Below the pieces are notes generated by a model. The model was not told the DNA's origin. It made no database searches and saw nothing but the letters and a program-made list of their open reading frames with translations. Made by a program: the position numbers and the translations under genes. From a virus: a stretch of 64,000 nt of DNA. Where the stretch lies: the IMG/VR virus record IMGVR_UViG_3300003323_000052, positions 1 through 64,000 of that record; one strand, given 5' to 3'. Shown here piece by piece: positions 1 through 6,322 of the stretch (its first letter is position 1; each line of letters opens with the position of its first letter).

Positions 1-201
1 GTTGGCACCGGACAGGTTGGCACCGTACAGGTCGGCACCGGACAGGTTGGCACCGGACAGGTTGGCACCGGACAGGTTGGCACTGCGCAGGTTGACGTCT
101 TCGCATACAGCCTTATTGACGGTAATAATAATTGAATTATCTTCGCACTCATGCGAATAAATTACATCACCATTCCAGCGGTTTTTGATTTCGATTTTCA
201 T
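1..201 (-). CDS. Pentapeptide-repeat protein (C-terminus outside window)
   Basis: Reading leftwards, after about 40 non-repetitive residues the protein becomes tandem A(N/D)LSG-type pentapeptides, which also make the first 85 bases visibly repetitive. Pentapeptide repeats fold into a right-handed quadrilateral beta-helix; some mimic DNA and bind gyrase, but the role here is unknown. An AAGGAG ribosome site precedes the ATG. The gene runs off the window start, so length and C-terminus are unknown. Confidence 0.85.
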   Translation of the reverse strand, partial: MKIEIKNRWNGDVIYSHECEDNSIIITVNKAVCEDVNLRSANLSGANLSGANLSGADLYGANLSGAN

Positions 202-212
202 TTTACTTCTCC

Positions 213-440
213 TTATTTAACTTTCAAAATACGATTAGCATCCTCAACTAGCGATTTAAGCATTCCTGCGCCAATTTCGCCAGCATCAGCATTCAAGCGA
301 GATACGCGCTCAACTAGCGAATAGAGGGCAAGAATATCTTGTTTTGCGTCAATGAAAGCAAATACAATTGCTGCTTCACCCTGACGAACGGCCATCGCAT
401 GTGGATCGCAGTTTTTCCATTGGTCGATTGAGCGGTTCAT
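213..440 (-). CDS. Hypothetical protein, 75 aa
   Basis: Unrecognised small protein, mostly helical by composition. A GGAGG site sits just upstream of the ATG, and the gene lies 11 nt upstream of the pentapeptide-repeat gene on the same strand, so the two are probably co-transcribed. Confidence 0.75.
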   Translation of the reverse strand: MNRSIDQWKNCDPHAMAVRQGEAAIVFAFIDAKQDILALYSLVERVSRLNADAGEIGAGMLKSLVEDANRILKVK

Positions 441-498
441 TGAATAGCCTCCGATTATATTTCATTGCCAAAGCCCCGTCGTGCGGTATATGTGTGCC

Positions 499-879
499 TT
501 AGTATGTAGCCAGAAGGGCGGCTATCTTTGCTTTCCGCTCAGATTCTTCCATAGCCTTTGCATGGTTTTTTTCTGTTTCCTCGGCCTTGATTTGTGCCAC
601 ACGATTAGCCACGATTTCCAAGAAGTCCTGCTGCCATTTCCCAGAGTGTAGCCAGCCGTAGCTTTCCGTCCATCCTGGCTGTCCTGACACGATGCCATAG
701 ACTTCAACAGCATCGCAGTTCAAGGGCGCGTTGTTCTGGCCGTTGGATTTTGCTTCTACCCCTTCTGGTAGAACGTAGATGTGGAATGTCCTGCCTCGCG
801 CATGGCTTCCAGATACCAAGTACAGGCGGCCAATCTGGCCGGTTTGAAACAGATTTGCATATTCTCTTGCGCCATTCAT
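499..879 (-). CDS. Hypothetical protein, 126 aa
   Basis: Unrecognised; a globular N-terminal part and a charged helical C-terminus (residues ~90-120, Glu/Lys-rich). The ATG at 879 is preferred to an upstream in-frame TTG at 903 because a strong AAAGGAG site lies 8 nt upstream of it. A consensus promoter at 923-950 directly precedes it. Confidence 0.75.
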   Translation of the reverse strand: MNGAREYANLFQTGQIGRLYLVSGSHARGRTFHIYVLPEGVEAKSNGQNNAPLNCDAVEVYGIVSGQPGWTESYGWLHSGKWQQDFLEIVANRVAQIKAEETEKNHAKAMEESERKAKIAALLATY

Positions 880-922
880 TTCTTTCTCCTTTTTCCGCGC
901 CAATCGCTGCGCCTATGTAAGT

Positions 923-950
923 ATCATAGCACTAAACTCGGATTGTGCAA
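923..950 (-). promoter_or_regulatory. Sigma-70-like promoter with extended -10
   Basis: Minus-strand TTGCAC, 16-nt spacer ending in TGC, then TATGAT. It is one of four promoters with the same architecture in the window (also 1334-1361, 8249-8276 and 44387-44414). It faces the 126-aa gene. Confidence 0.7.
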
Positions 951-953
951 GTT

Positions 954-1289
954 TTATTTGATATTGATGATTGCCTTTCCGGTTTGGCGCAACACTTCGC
1001 GCTCATAGCCAGCAGAAGAAACACAGAAGGAGGCGTCGATAGCGATTGCTTTTTGCTTAGCTACTCGCGCAACTTCTTTGGTAGCGCCATTAAGGCAGAT
1101 AGCCTCAAAAGCAGCGCTGGCACGTTCAAGAGTAATGCGAGTCCATTTGTCGCCATTAAACGGCACATTGAAGTGCGTCAAGTTCACCCAACGAGTTGCC
1201 ACGGTAAAGCGGTTAGCGCTTTCATCGAACAGAAGTTCAACGCGAGTGCCGTCGATATCGTAGCTGCTGCGAATTAGTTCTTGTACCAT
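954..1289 (-). CDS. Hypothetical protein, 111 aa
   Basis: Unrecognised soluble protein. AAGGAG lies 7 nt before the ATG and a dedicated promoter lies 45 nt upstream. No motif is visible. Confidence 0.75.
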   Translation of the reverse strand: MVQELIRSSYDIDGTRVELLFDESANRFTVATRWVNLTHFNVPFNGDKWTRITLERASAAFEAICLNGATKEVARVAKQKAIAIDASFCVSSAGYEREVLRQTGKAIINIK

Positions 1290-1333
1290 TTTGTTCTCCT
1301 TGTTGTCTATGCGAGTGCAGCGCCTATGTATCT

Positions 1334-1361
1334 AGCATAGCAACAAACGAGCGATATGCAA
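1334..1361 (-). promoter_or_regulatory. Sigma-70-like promoter with extended -10
   Basis: Minus-strand TTGCAT, 16-nt spacer ending in TGC, then TATGCT, facing the 111-aa gene. Upstream, 1362-1548 has no gene that I can support; it contains a CGCTA/TAGCG hairpin near 1441-1457. Confidence 0.6.
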
Positions 1362-1548
1362 GAATTATTTGCGCTATGTTGTATCAAGCGCATGTAGGGG
1401 GTTGGTATTTTGCGCTGTTCTTGTCATTACACCATTGCAACGCTAGAGAGATTAGCGAGCGCTCGATGAATATAATTGAAAAATGAAAGTCAAGAATATT
1501 GGCTACAGCCCAATATCCATTTACTTTTTTGATGCGAGGTTTCATATA

Positions 1549-1968
1549 TTAACACCACATGCTAAAAATTTGCCATTTTGGCTCTTTCCATTCGACGCCA
1601 TGCCTTTCGCAGAAAGCGCGCAGAGCATCAATTTCAGATGGCTCAATGTCCCGTTGGTCTGCATCTACAGTATGTCCTCGCAAGGCAGTTTGCTTAGTTC
1701 CGCGAACAGCAAGAAAATACATAGGGTACTCACTTGAGCAGTGCTCGATCAACTCGATTGGGATTGCTGCAATAGCTGTCCATTTCGCTTTCCAGTATTC
1801 TGTGTTAGTTTCTGGTGTCCATTCTGGAATTTCGATGCAGAAATCACACGCTAAAAAATGCTCAGATTCAAATCCATCGTCCTCATCATCATGTGCATGA
1901 AACGAATCCGGCAATTCCTCGCCAAGATCAATACCAAAAGCCATAATTGCATTTGTCGATTGCCCCAT
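1549..1968 (-). CDS. Hypothetical protein, 139 aa
   Basis: Unrecognised acidic protein with an Asp/Glu-rich stretch around residues 15-35 and several cysteines. AAGGAT lies 11 nt upstream of the ATG. It is divergent from the plus-strand gene at 2012, with only 43 nt between the two starts. Confidence 0.65.
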   Translation of the reverse strand: MGQSTNAIMAFGIDLGEELPDSFHAHDDEDDGFESEHFLACDFCIEIPEWTPETNTEYWKAKWTAIAAIPIELIEHCSSEYPMYFLAVRGTKQTALRGHTVDADQRDIEPSEIDALRAFCERHGVEWKEPKWQIFSMWC

Positions 1969-2011
1969 TATGTTTTATCCTTAATTTCTGTTTCCGTGGT
2001 ATAAATAGTCT

Positions 2012-2557
2012 ATGGCAAAATTCATTGAGAAATATATCAGGTCTGTTAACGCATCAGATTTGCGCGATGACGAGCACCACCATGCAACAGATGCGCTTGC
2101 GGCTTCTGCTATTGCAGATTCTAGCAGTGAATCTATCGGAGCGCTTCTATCAAGAGCGAAATATTCAGATAGTGTTGCAAAACTGCACGAATCCGGCACG
2201 AAGAATCTAGCATCGCTTTTGCGAGAATGGGAATCCCGTGTTATAAAGAAAGGAACCGAGCGCAAATGGGTATCGGCTAATACGGAATGGGATGCAAATG
2301 CAGCAATGGCGCTCTATAAGCGTGTCGCCCATGCATCTTTAGCTTATTGGCTAGATTCGCGCTGCGAAGGCTGTAAAGGCGCTAAACAAACGCCAGAACG
2401 AAGGATTTGCGAGGTATGCGAAGGAACAGGCCAAGCGCCGCTACCGAATGATTTAGGCGGTCTTGCCAAAGAAAAAACGCTAGACATGGTATCGGAACTT
2501 GAAGACCTGCTACAATCGCATAATCGACGCGCTGCACAATACTTGAGGAAAACATGA
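2012..2557 (+). CDS. Zinc-finger protein, possible late-gene regulator (181 aa)
   Basis: The C-terminal half (about residues 119-143) contains paired cysteine motifs of the DnaJ type: CxxCxG, then CxxCxGTG. Such a zinc ribbon in a ~180-aa helical protein is also seen in some Q-type phage antiterminators. The position just upstream of the strong late promoter and the late genes would fit that role, but no further signature supports it. It overlaps the next gene by ATGA. Regulator function is inference. Confidence 0.7.
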   Translation: MAKFIEKYIRSVNASDLRDDEHHHATDALAASAIADSSSESIGALLSRAKYSDSVAKLHESGTKNLASLLREWESRVIKKGTERKWVSANTEWDANAAMALYKRVAHASLAYWLDSRCEGCKGAKQTPERRICEVCEGTGQAPLPNDLGGLAKEKTLDMVSELEDLLQSHNRRAAQYLRKT

Positions 2558-2739
2558 CCGAAAAAGAAAATATGAATTGGCTCCTTGAGACTATGGATGC
2601 CAATATTTGGGCTACCGAATTTTGTAAAAAGTTTCCTGACGCTGACCATGGAACAATGCTTGCATGGTTTTCGTGCGCAATCATGACGGGCTTTGATAAA
2701 GCAAATCTGCAAAACGAAGCGCTTAGCGGTATTGAATGA
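2554..2739 (+). CDS. Hypothetical protein, 61 aa
   Basis: Small unrecognised protein starting inside the stop codon of the zinc-finger gene (ATGA overlap), hence translationally coupled. Confidence 0.7.
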   Translation: MTEKENMNWLLETMDANIWATEFCKKFPDADHGTMLAWFSCAIMTGFDKANLQNEALSGIE

Positions 2740-2743
2740 AGCC

Positions 2744-2920
2744 ATGAAAGAATCTCAAAAGTTTCTTGATTTTAAGATCGCATTAAAACAACTTTGCCTA
2801 GATCATGAGGTTGGCCTTTATGCTGGTGATTACGCGATAGATGTATATGATTGCAAAGATGGTGGTCATCCGTTTGATTGCGTGTTTTTACGTGACAATT
2901 TGAAATTTACTGAAAAATAG
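2744..2920 (+). CDS. Hypothetical protein, 58 aa
   Basis: Unrecognised. The ATG at 2744, four bases after the upstream stop, is preferred to a TTG at 2693 inside the previous gene. The stop codon directly abuts the -35 box of the late promoter. Confidence 0.6.
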   Translation: MKESQKFLDFKIALKQLCLDHEVGLYAGDYAIDVYDCKDGGHPFDCVFLRDNLKFTEK

Positions 2921-2949
2921 TTGCACATTTGAAATTAATGTAGTATAGT
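2921..2949 (+). promoter_or_regulatory. Strong sigma-70-like promoter for tRNA/late region
   Basis: TTGCAC (2921-2926), 17-nt spacer, TATAGT (2944-2949). Spacing is ideal and both boxes are near consensus. Downstream lie ~110 nt of leader, a 51-aa gene, two tRNAs and the late operon. Confidence 0.75.
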
Positions 2950-3064
2950 GTTGGAAAATCTCTGCGCACTCGTAATGTAACTTTTACAACGATAGCGCAG
3001 ACCGGCGAAGCAAATTTAACCATTGATTGGCTTTGCTCACCCTAAAATCTTGTAAGAGGTAGTC

Positions 3065-3220
3065 GTGATCGAAACGAAGCGCCCGACCAAACAAGAGCTT
3101 AGGGAATATTTATACAGGCGGTATGAATCGAAAGAGCCGCCGCCAACGCCAGAAGATATTAGAAAAGAATTAGGTTGGCATTTGATGCCTCAGAATAAAG
3201 CATACGATCATGATGACTAA
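3065..3220 (+). CDS. Small conserved-type phage protein, 51 aa
   Basis: Starts with GTG, with AAGAGG six nt upstream. The sequence has a TK(Q/E)xxREY motif and a C-terminal PEDIR(K/R)xLGW motif. The same two motifs occur in the 42-aa protein at 51865-51993, so the phage carries two paralogues of an unknown small family. Confidence 0.7.
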   Translation: MIETKRPTKQELREYLYRRYESKEPPPTPEDIRKELGWHLMPQNKAYDHDD

Positions 3221-3257
3221 GAATAACGAATATCGACCCGGACGACTCAGTTTTTAA

Positions 3258-3336
3258 CTGGGTGTATTGTCAGTCAGGTTAGACGGCCTCGCTTGGAACG
3301 AGGAGGGCGCAGGTTCAAATCCTGCCACCCAGACCA
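3258..3336 (+). tRNA. tRNA-Pro (anticodon UGG)
   Basis: Complete cloverleaf. The 7-bp acceptor CTGGGTG/CACCCAG is perfect. The D stem has a loop containing AGTCAGG. The anticodon stem CCTCG/CGAGG carries loop CTTGGAA (anticodon TGG), and the T arm GCAGG/CCTGC carries TTCAAAT. Discriminator A and CCA are encoded (ACCA at 3333-3336). Acceptor pair C1-G72 is typical of proline tRNAs. Confidence 0.9.
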
Positions 3337-3342
3337 TTTAAA

Positions 3343-3419
3343 GCCCCTGTAGCCCAATTGGTAGAGGCGACGTGCTTAGAACGCGTAAAGTCTCAGTTCG
3401 AATCTGAGCAGTGGCACCA
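3343..3419 (+). tRNA. tRNA with anticodon UAG (Leu), short variable arm
   Basis: The anticodon stem ACGTG/CGCGT carries loop CTTAGAA (anticodon TAG at 3377-3379), which reads CUA leucine codons. T arm CTCAG/CTGAG has loop TTCGAAT, and CCA is encoded. Two oddities are visible. The variable region is only 5 nt, whereas bacterial tRNA-Leu is class II with a long arm. The acceptor stem has a C4:U69 mismatch. Charging identity is therefore uncertain. It starts 6 nt after tRNA-Pro, presumably in the same transcript. Confidence 0.8.
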
Positions 3420-3430
3420 AGTAGTCACTA

Positions 3431-3765
3431 GAATTAATTGCATGCGCGAGAAAGCCTCGCAAACTTCGCCCACACAGTGAGTTCCAAGCCATGCAATTAC
3501 TTGTGGTGATTCCATGCGCCAACATGGATTAGATGGAAGTCAATCGAAAGATTGGGAAGCACAAGGGTTCAAGCCCGTAAGCGCAGGTTAGCCGAGTACG
3601 GCAAAAACTATTAAGAATCGCGTTGCAACGTTCTAGCGAAGATAGGCGCTTTGATACGCTAGATATAGAATCTGAATAAGTGTTGCAGAAAGAACCCTAA
3701 GCCGGAATATGGCACCGGCCACCACAGCTTTATAAGAGTTTTGCCATCGGCAGAGATGCCATTTA
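3431..3765 (+). ncRNA. Candidate structured RNA downstream of the tRNAs
   Basis: The 364 bases between the tRNA and the next gene lack a convincing ORF but fold strongly. A 10-bp stem (3435-3444 with 3490-3499) encloses a GCGAG/CTCGC hairpin. Further stems are TCCATG/CATGGA (3511-3528), CAATC-GAAA-GATTG (3541-3554), GCCG-AGTA-CGGC (3591-3602), CTAGCG/CGCTAG (3633-3662), GCCGG/CCGGC (3701-3719) and GGCA-GAGA-TGCC (3749-3760). GAAA and GAGA tetraloops on the plus strand favour plus-strand transcription with the tRNAs. No known family was recognised; it could also be decayed tRNA genes. Confidence 0.5.
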
Positions 3766-3783
3766 CTACTAGGACTACTAGAA

Positions 3784-4035
3784 ATGACTACATATCTTAA
3801 AATCATGTGCGATAGCACTGGCAAGCCTGATTCTGACGCATGGGCTAGCTATGAATTGCATATTATTCCAGAGGGTTCAAGCGTATCATTCACTCCATCT
3901 CCCGTTGATGCTGAGACGCGATATGAGGCGCGAATCATGGGGTTCGATCCTGAATTTAATCGCGTTATTCCTCTTTGGGGGAATGCATACGTGATGAGCG
4001 AATCTGGAAAAACTATTGCAAGTCATGGTTGTTAA
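3784..4035 (+). CDS. Hypothetical protein, 83 aa
   Basis: Unrecognised, beta-rich by composition. AGGA lies about 9 nt before the ATG. It is followed by a terminator, so it closes the tRNA transcription unit. Confidence 0.7.
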   Translation: MTTYLKIMCDSTGKPDSDAWASYELHIIPEGSSVSFTPSPVDAETRYEARIMGFDPEFNRVIPLWGNAYVMSESGKTIASHGC

Positions 4036-4051
4036 ATAAGTTCTCCACCCC

Positions 4052-4093
4052 GCCTCACTAGAGGCTTAGCCGTGTGTATTTCCGGCTTTTTTA
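4052..4093 (+). terminator. Rho-independent terminator (double hairpin)
   Basis: A GCCTC/GAGGC hairpin (4052-4065) is followed by AGCCG/CGGCT (4068-4087) running into six Ts. The second is a standard intrinsic terminator. Confidence 0.75.
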
Positions 4094-4140
4094 TTTAGGA
4101 TAATGTGAAGTTTCCGCCGCTCCGAAGAAAAGCTGATAGA

Positions 4141-4227
4141 ATGTACCTAGGGCTTATTCTTCTGGCGATATTTACATTATCGAGTTTGACATGGTTAGCA
4201 CAATTATTAATTTCTATTCTAGTTTAA
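4141..4227 (+). CDS. Possible 28-aa membrane peptide
   Basis: An open frame encoding an almost wholly hydrophobic peptide (Leu/Ile-rich, one transmembrane segment). The ribosome site is weak. It overlaps the next small frame. Confidence 0.35.
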   Translation: MYLGLILLAIFTLSSLTWLAQLLISILV

Positions 4228-4313
4228 GCAAAGACGATCTATGGAGCCTGATAGCAATTGCGACAGCAATTTTGCTTGGCTCGGGCTGTCTTATTGTGCA
4301 GTTAATGGCATGA
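4191..4313 (+). CDS. Possible 40-aa membrane protein
   Basis: A short hydrophilic start is followed by one transmembrane helix (about residues 18-38). Its TGA overlaps the ATG of the next gene (ATGA), which supports translation. The ribosome site is poor. Confidence 0.45.
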   Translation: MVSTIINFYSSLSKDDLWSLIAIATAILLGSGCLIVQLMA

Positions 4314-4504
4314 AGTGGATGTATTATCTAAAACTGATTAGGACGCTCAAGCTAGCGGATAATCAGGGTAGTCTCAAGCAATTGGCAATGCGCCTCGCAG
4401 AAGCCGAGGAGGCAAAGCAAATCCTCATTGCTAAAGGTTACGAAGGTTCAGACATTGCGGAACAGGTCAAAAAGATTCCGCCAGCATCACTAAAGCATTC
4501 CTGA
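4310..4504 (+). CDS. Hypothetical protein, 64 aa
   Basis: Lys/Glu-rich helical protein. The ATG at 4310, overlapping the upstream stop, is preferred over an ATG at 4241 that lies inside the upstream gene. Function unknown. Confidence 0.6.
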   Translation: MKWMYYLKLIRTLKLADNQGSLKQLAMRLAEAEEAKQILIAKGYEGSDIAEQVKKIPPASLKHS

Positions 4505-4732
4505 ATGACGCCAGAACAGGCAATCAAGCGCTACGAAAATCTGCGCAAGAACTGCGCTAAGAAACAAATTCCCTTCACATTGACACTAAAACAATGGTGT
4601 GACGCATGGGAAGGTAAAACAGAGTTCTTCGGAATATTGCAATTACAAAGAATTGACAAGGAAAAAGGTTTTATCGCTGGCAATATAACGATTGGCGAGA
4701 AACCTAAAAAGAAACATGGAACAAATGAATAA
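4505..4732 (+). CDS. Hypothetical protein resembling an HNH-nuclease fragment (75 aa)
   Basis: The start abuts the upstream stop. The C-terminal half has a pattern (L-x-R-I-D, then K-G-F-x-x-G-N-I) similar to the RID-N-GY-x-x-x-NV strand-turn of phage HNH-type endonucleases, but no catalytic His pair is visible. It may be a nuclease relative without activity or an unrelated small protein. Confidence 0.65.
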   Translation: MTPEQAIKRYENLRKNCAKKQIPFTLTLKQWCDAWEGKTEFFGILQLQRIDKEKGFIAGNITIGEKPKKKHGTNE

Positions 4733-5054
4733 GGAAAAGTTTGACGCTTTTCTTGAAAAAGTATCGCACGAAAATAAGACGAACAATGGTTTATCGAGCG
4801 ATGCCCTGGCTGAGATTTTTGAAAAGAGAATCAATCAGATTAGAGAGTCAGAAAAAAAGATTCAGGCATTCAACAAGAATAAAGTTGAGAATTACAAAGC
4901 AAGCTGCCGATTGGAAGGGTTGACGGTAGAAGCTACGCCGCATCCTGAATTGCATAATCGATACGAGATTCGTAGTAAGTGGTCGGAATACCTAGAAGCA
5001 AGCCAAGAGTTAGAAAAGGCAATGAACGAATGTCACTCGACCACGAACAACTAG
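4716..5054 (+). CDS. Hypothetical protein, 112 aa
   Basis: Charged, largely helical protein. Alternative starts are ATG 4716 and ATG 4725; both lie in the 3' end of the upstream gene. No domain recognised. Confidence 0.65.
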   Translation: MEQMNKEKFDAFLEKVSHENKTNNGLSSDALAEIFEKRINQIRESEKKIQAFNKNKVENYKASCRLEGLTVEATPHPELHNRYEIRSKWSEYLEASQELEKAMNECHSTTNN

Positions 5055-5239
5055 AACTGCGATGCCGCGTAGAGTTCGCATGGTGGGTACACATATATCT
5101 TGATATTTTGGAATTCTTTTGCAACCTGATGGGCCGTGAACCAGATTACGATAAGGCTGCCGCTATCATGGTTAAGGGTGCTAAGATTGTGATTGAAGAA
5201 GTCGGGCCAGCGGATAATGACGAACAGTCGCAAGGGTAG
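5030..5239 (+). CDS. Hypothetical protein, 69 aa
   Basis: Unrecognised; aromatic-rich first half. The ATG at 5030 is preceded by AAGG. It overlaps genes on both sides, typical of the tightly packed run leading to the terminase genes. Confidence 0.65.
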   Translation: MSLDHEQLELRCRVEFAWWVHIYLDILEFFCNLMGREPDYDKAAAIMVKGAKIVIEEVGPADNDEQSQG

Positions 5240-5855
5240 TCCGTCTAGCAAAAGACCATATCCGCCAGAGCAATTTACCGACAACTTAAATATCAAGTTC
5301 GCCCCGGCGCACGATGTTCTAGGATGGGTTAAGGAATTTCTCTTTAACGAAGATTCCAAGCTTTACAATTCAGACCATAAGCACTTGGTCGATGCTGACG
5401 TTTGCTTCTTATGGGCGCCGGGCGGATTCGTAAAGGCTGGTCGAGTGGTCTTAGGTCAATGTGAGGAAATTACATTCCGCGCTGGCAAGTGGCAAAAATG
5501 GCGTCAAGAAGAACAAATGCGGGATTGGTTCGGACACGTTCCCGAATACCTAATCACGCTAGACGCGCAATACGCACTTAAATGTTCTGATAACGAATTC
5601 TGCGCTTTGGTTGAGCATGAGTTATATCATGTCGGTCATCAACATGGAATCTTTGGCGAGCCGCTGTTTAATAGTAACGGACTCCCAAAGCTATTCCTGC
5701 GCGGTCACGATGTAGAGGAATTTGTAGGTGTTGTGCGTCGGTATGGCGCAAGCAAAGACGTTGAGAAGTTAATCCAAGCAGCTAAAAACGCACCCGAGGT
5801 ATCGGAAACTAGTATCGCACACGCATGCGGTACATGCTTATTAAAAGTTGCCTAG
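5217..5855 (+). CDS. Putative phage zinc metallopeptidase, 212 aa
   Basis: Contains HELYH (HExxH, residues 134-138) followed by further histidines up to His143-Gly, the zinc and catalytic site expected for the putative phage metallopeptidase family (PF18894-like). Members of that family are often found near the small terminase gene, as here. Substrate unknown. The ATG at 5217 was chosen inside the upstream gene end. The call rests on the motif and context. Confidence 0.8.
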   Translation: MTNSRKGSPSSKRPYPPEQFTDNLNIKFAPAHDVLGWVKEFLFNEDSKLYNSDHKHLVDADVCFLWAPGGFVKAGRVVLGQCEEITFRAGKWQKWRQEEQMRDWFGHVPEYLITLDAQYALKCSDNEFCALVEHELYHVGHQHGIFGEPLFNSNGLPKLFLRGHDVEEFVGVVRRYGASKDVEKLIQAAKNAPEVSETSIAHACGTCLLKVA

Positions 5856-5866
5856 AATAAAACAAA

Positions 5867-6322
5867 ATGGCTAAACTTACAGAACCAATGAAATTGTTTA
5901 TCGTTCAGGCGCTGGCTTGTTTCGATACGCCCACACAGGTAGCAAAGGCTGTAAAAGAGGAATTCGGCGTAGAGATTACACGCCAGCAAGTCCAGCGATA
6001 CGACCCAACTAAAGTTTTAGGTGAGGATTGCTCAAAGAAAAACAGGGCAATCTTTGAAGCTACGAGAAAAGAATTCCTTGAGGACGTAGGTCGAATCCCT
6101 ATCGCGCAACAAGCATATCGACTGCGGGTGTTGCAACGCACCCTAGATAAAGTTGAGGGCCAAGGCAATACTGCAATGGTGTCTCAGATTCTAGAGCAGG
6201 CAGCGAAAGAATCAGGCGGCGCATTTACCAACAAAACAAAGCTGGAACATAGCGGCGAAATTCGTCAGCCTGAACTTAAACTTGTGCTAAATGGAATTAA
6301 TCCTTCACCCAAGACAGACTGA
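5867..6322 (+). CDS. terS: Terminase small subunit (DUF2280 family)
   Basis: The 151-aa protein opens with the conserved FIVQALACFDTPTQVAKAV region followed by a QQVQRYDPTK motif, diagnostic of DUF2280 small terminases. The N-terminal part is a DNA-recognition HTH that marks the packaging site and hands DNA to TerL. It overlaps the TerL start by 32 nt. Confidence 0.9.
   Translation: MAKLTEPMKLFIVQALACFDTPTQVAKAVKEEFGVEITRQQVQRYDPTKVLGEDCSKKNRAIFEATRKEFLEDVGRIPIAQQAYRLRVLQRTLDKVEGQGNTAMVSQILEQAAKESGGAFTNKTKLEHSGEIRQPELKLVLNGINPSPKTD

Noticed and set aside
1-90. CRISPR-like or non-coding tandem repeat at the window start
   Set aside because: The 15-nt periodicity is that of pentapeptide codons in an open minus-strand frame.
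2000-2012. TATAAA close to the start of the zinc-finger gene as its -10
   Set aside because: It lies too near the ATG to leave a leader, and no -35 fits; leaderless expression is possible but unsupported.
3500-3600. A third tRNA near the GGGTTCAAGCCC at 3565
   Set aside because: No 5-bp T stem, no matching acceptor stem and no CCA could be built; kept only as part of the structured-RNA candidate.
3420-3783. Group I or II intron or tmRNA
   Set aside because: No recognisable intron core segments, domain V, or tmRNA ends.
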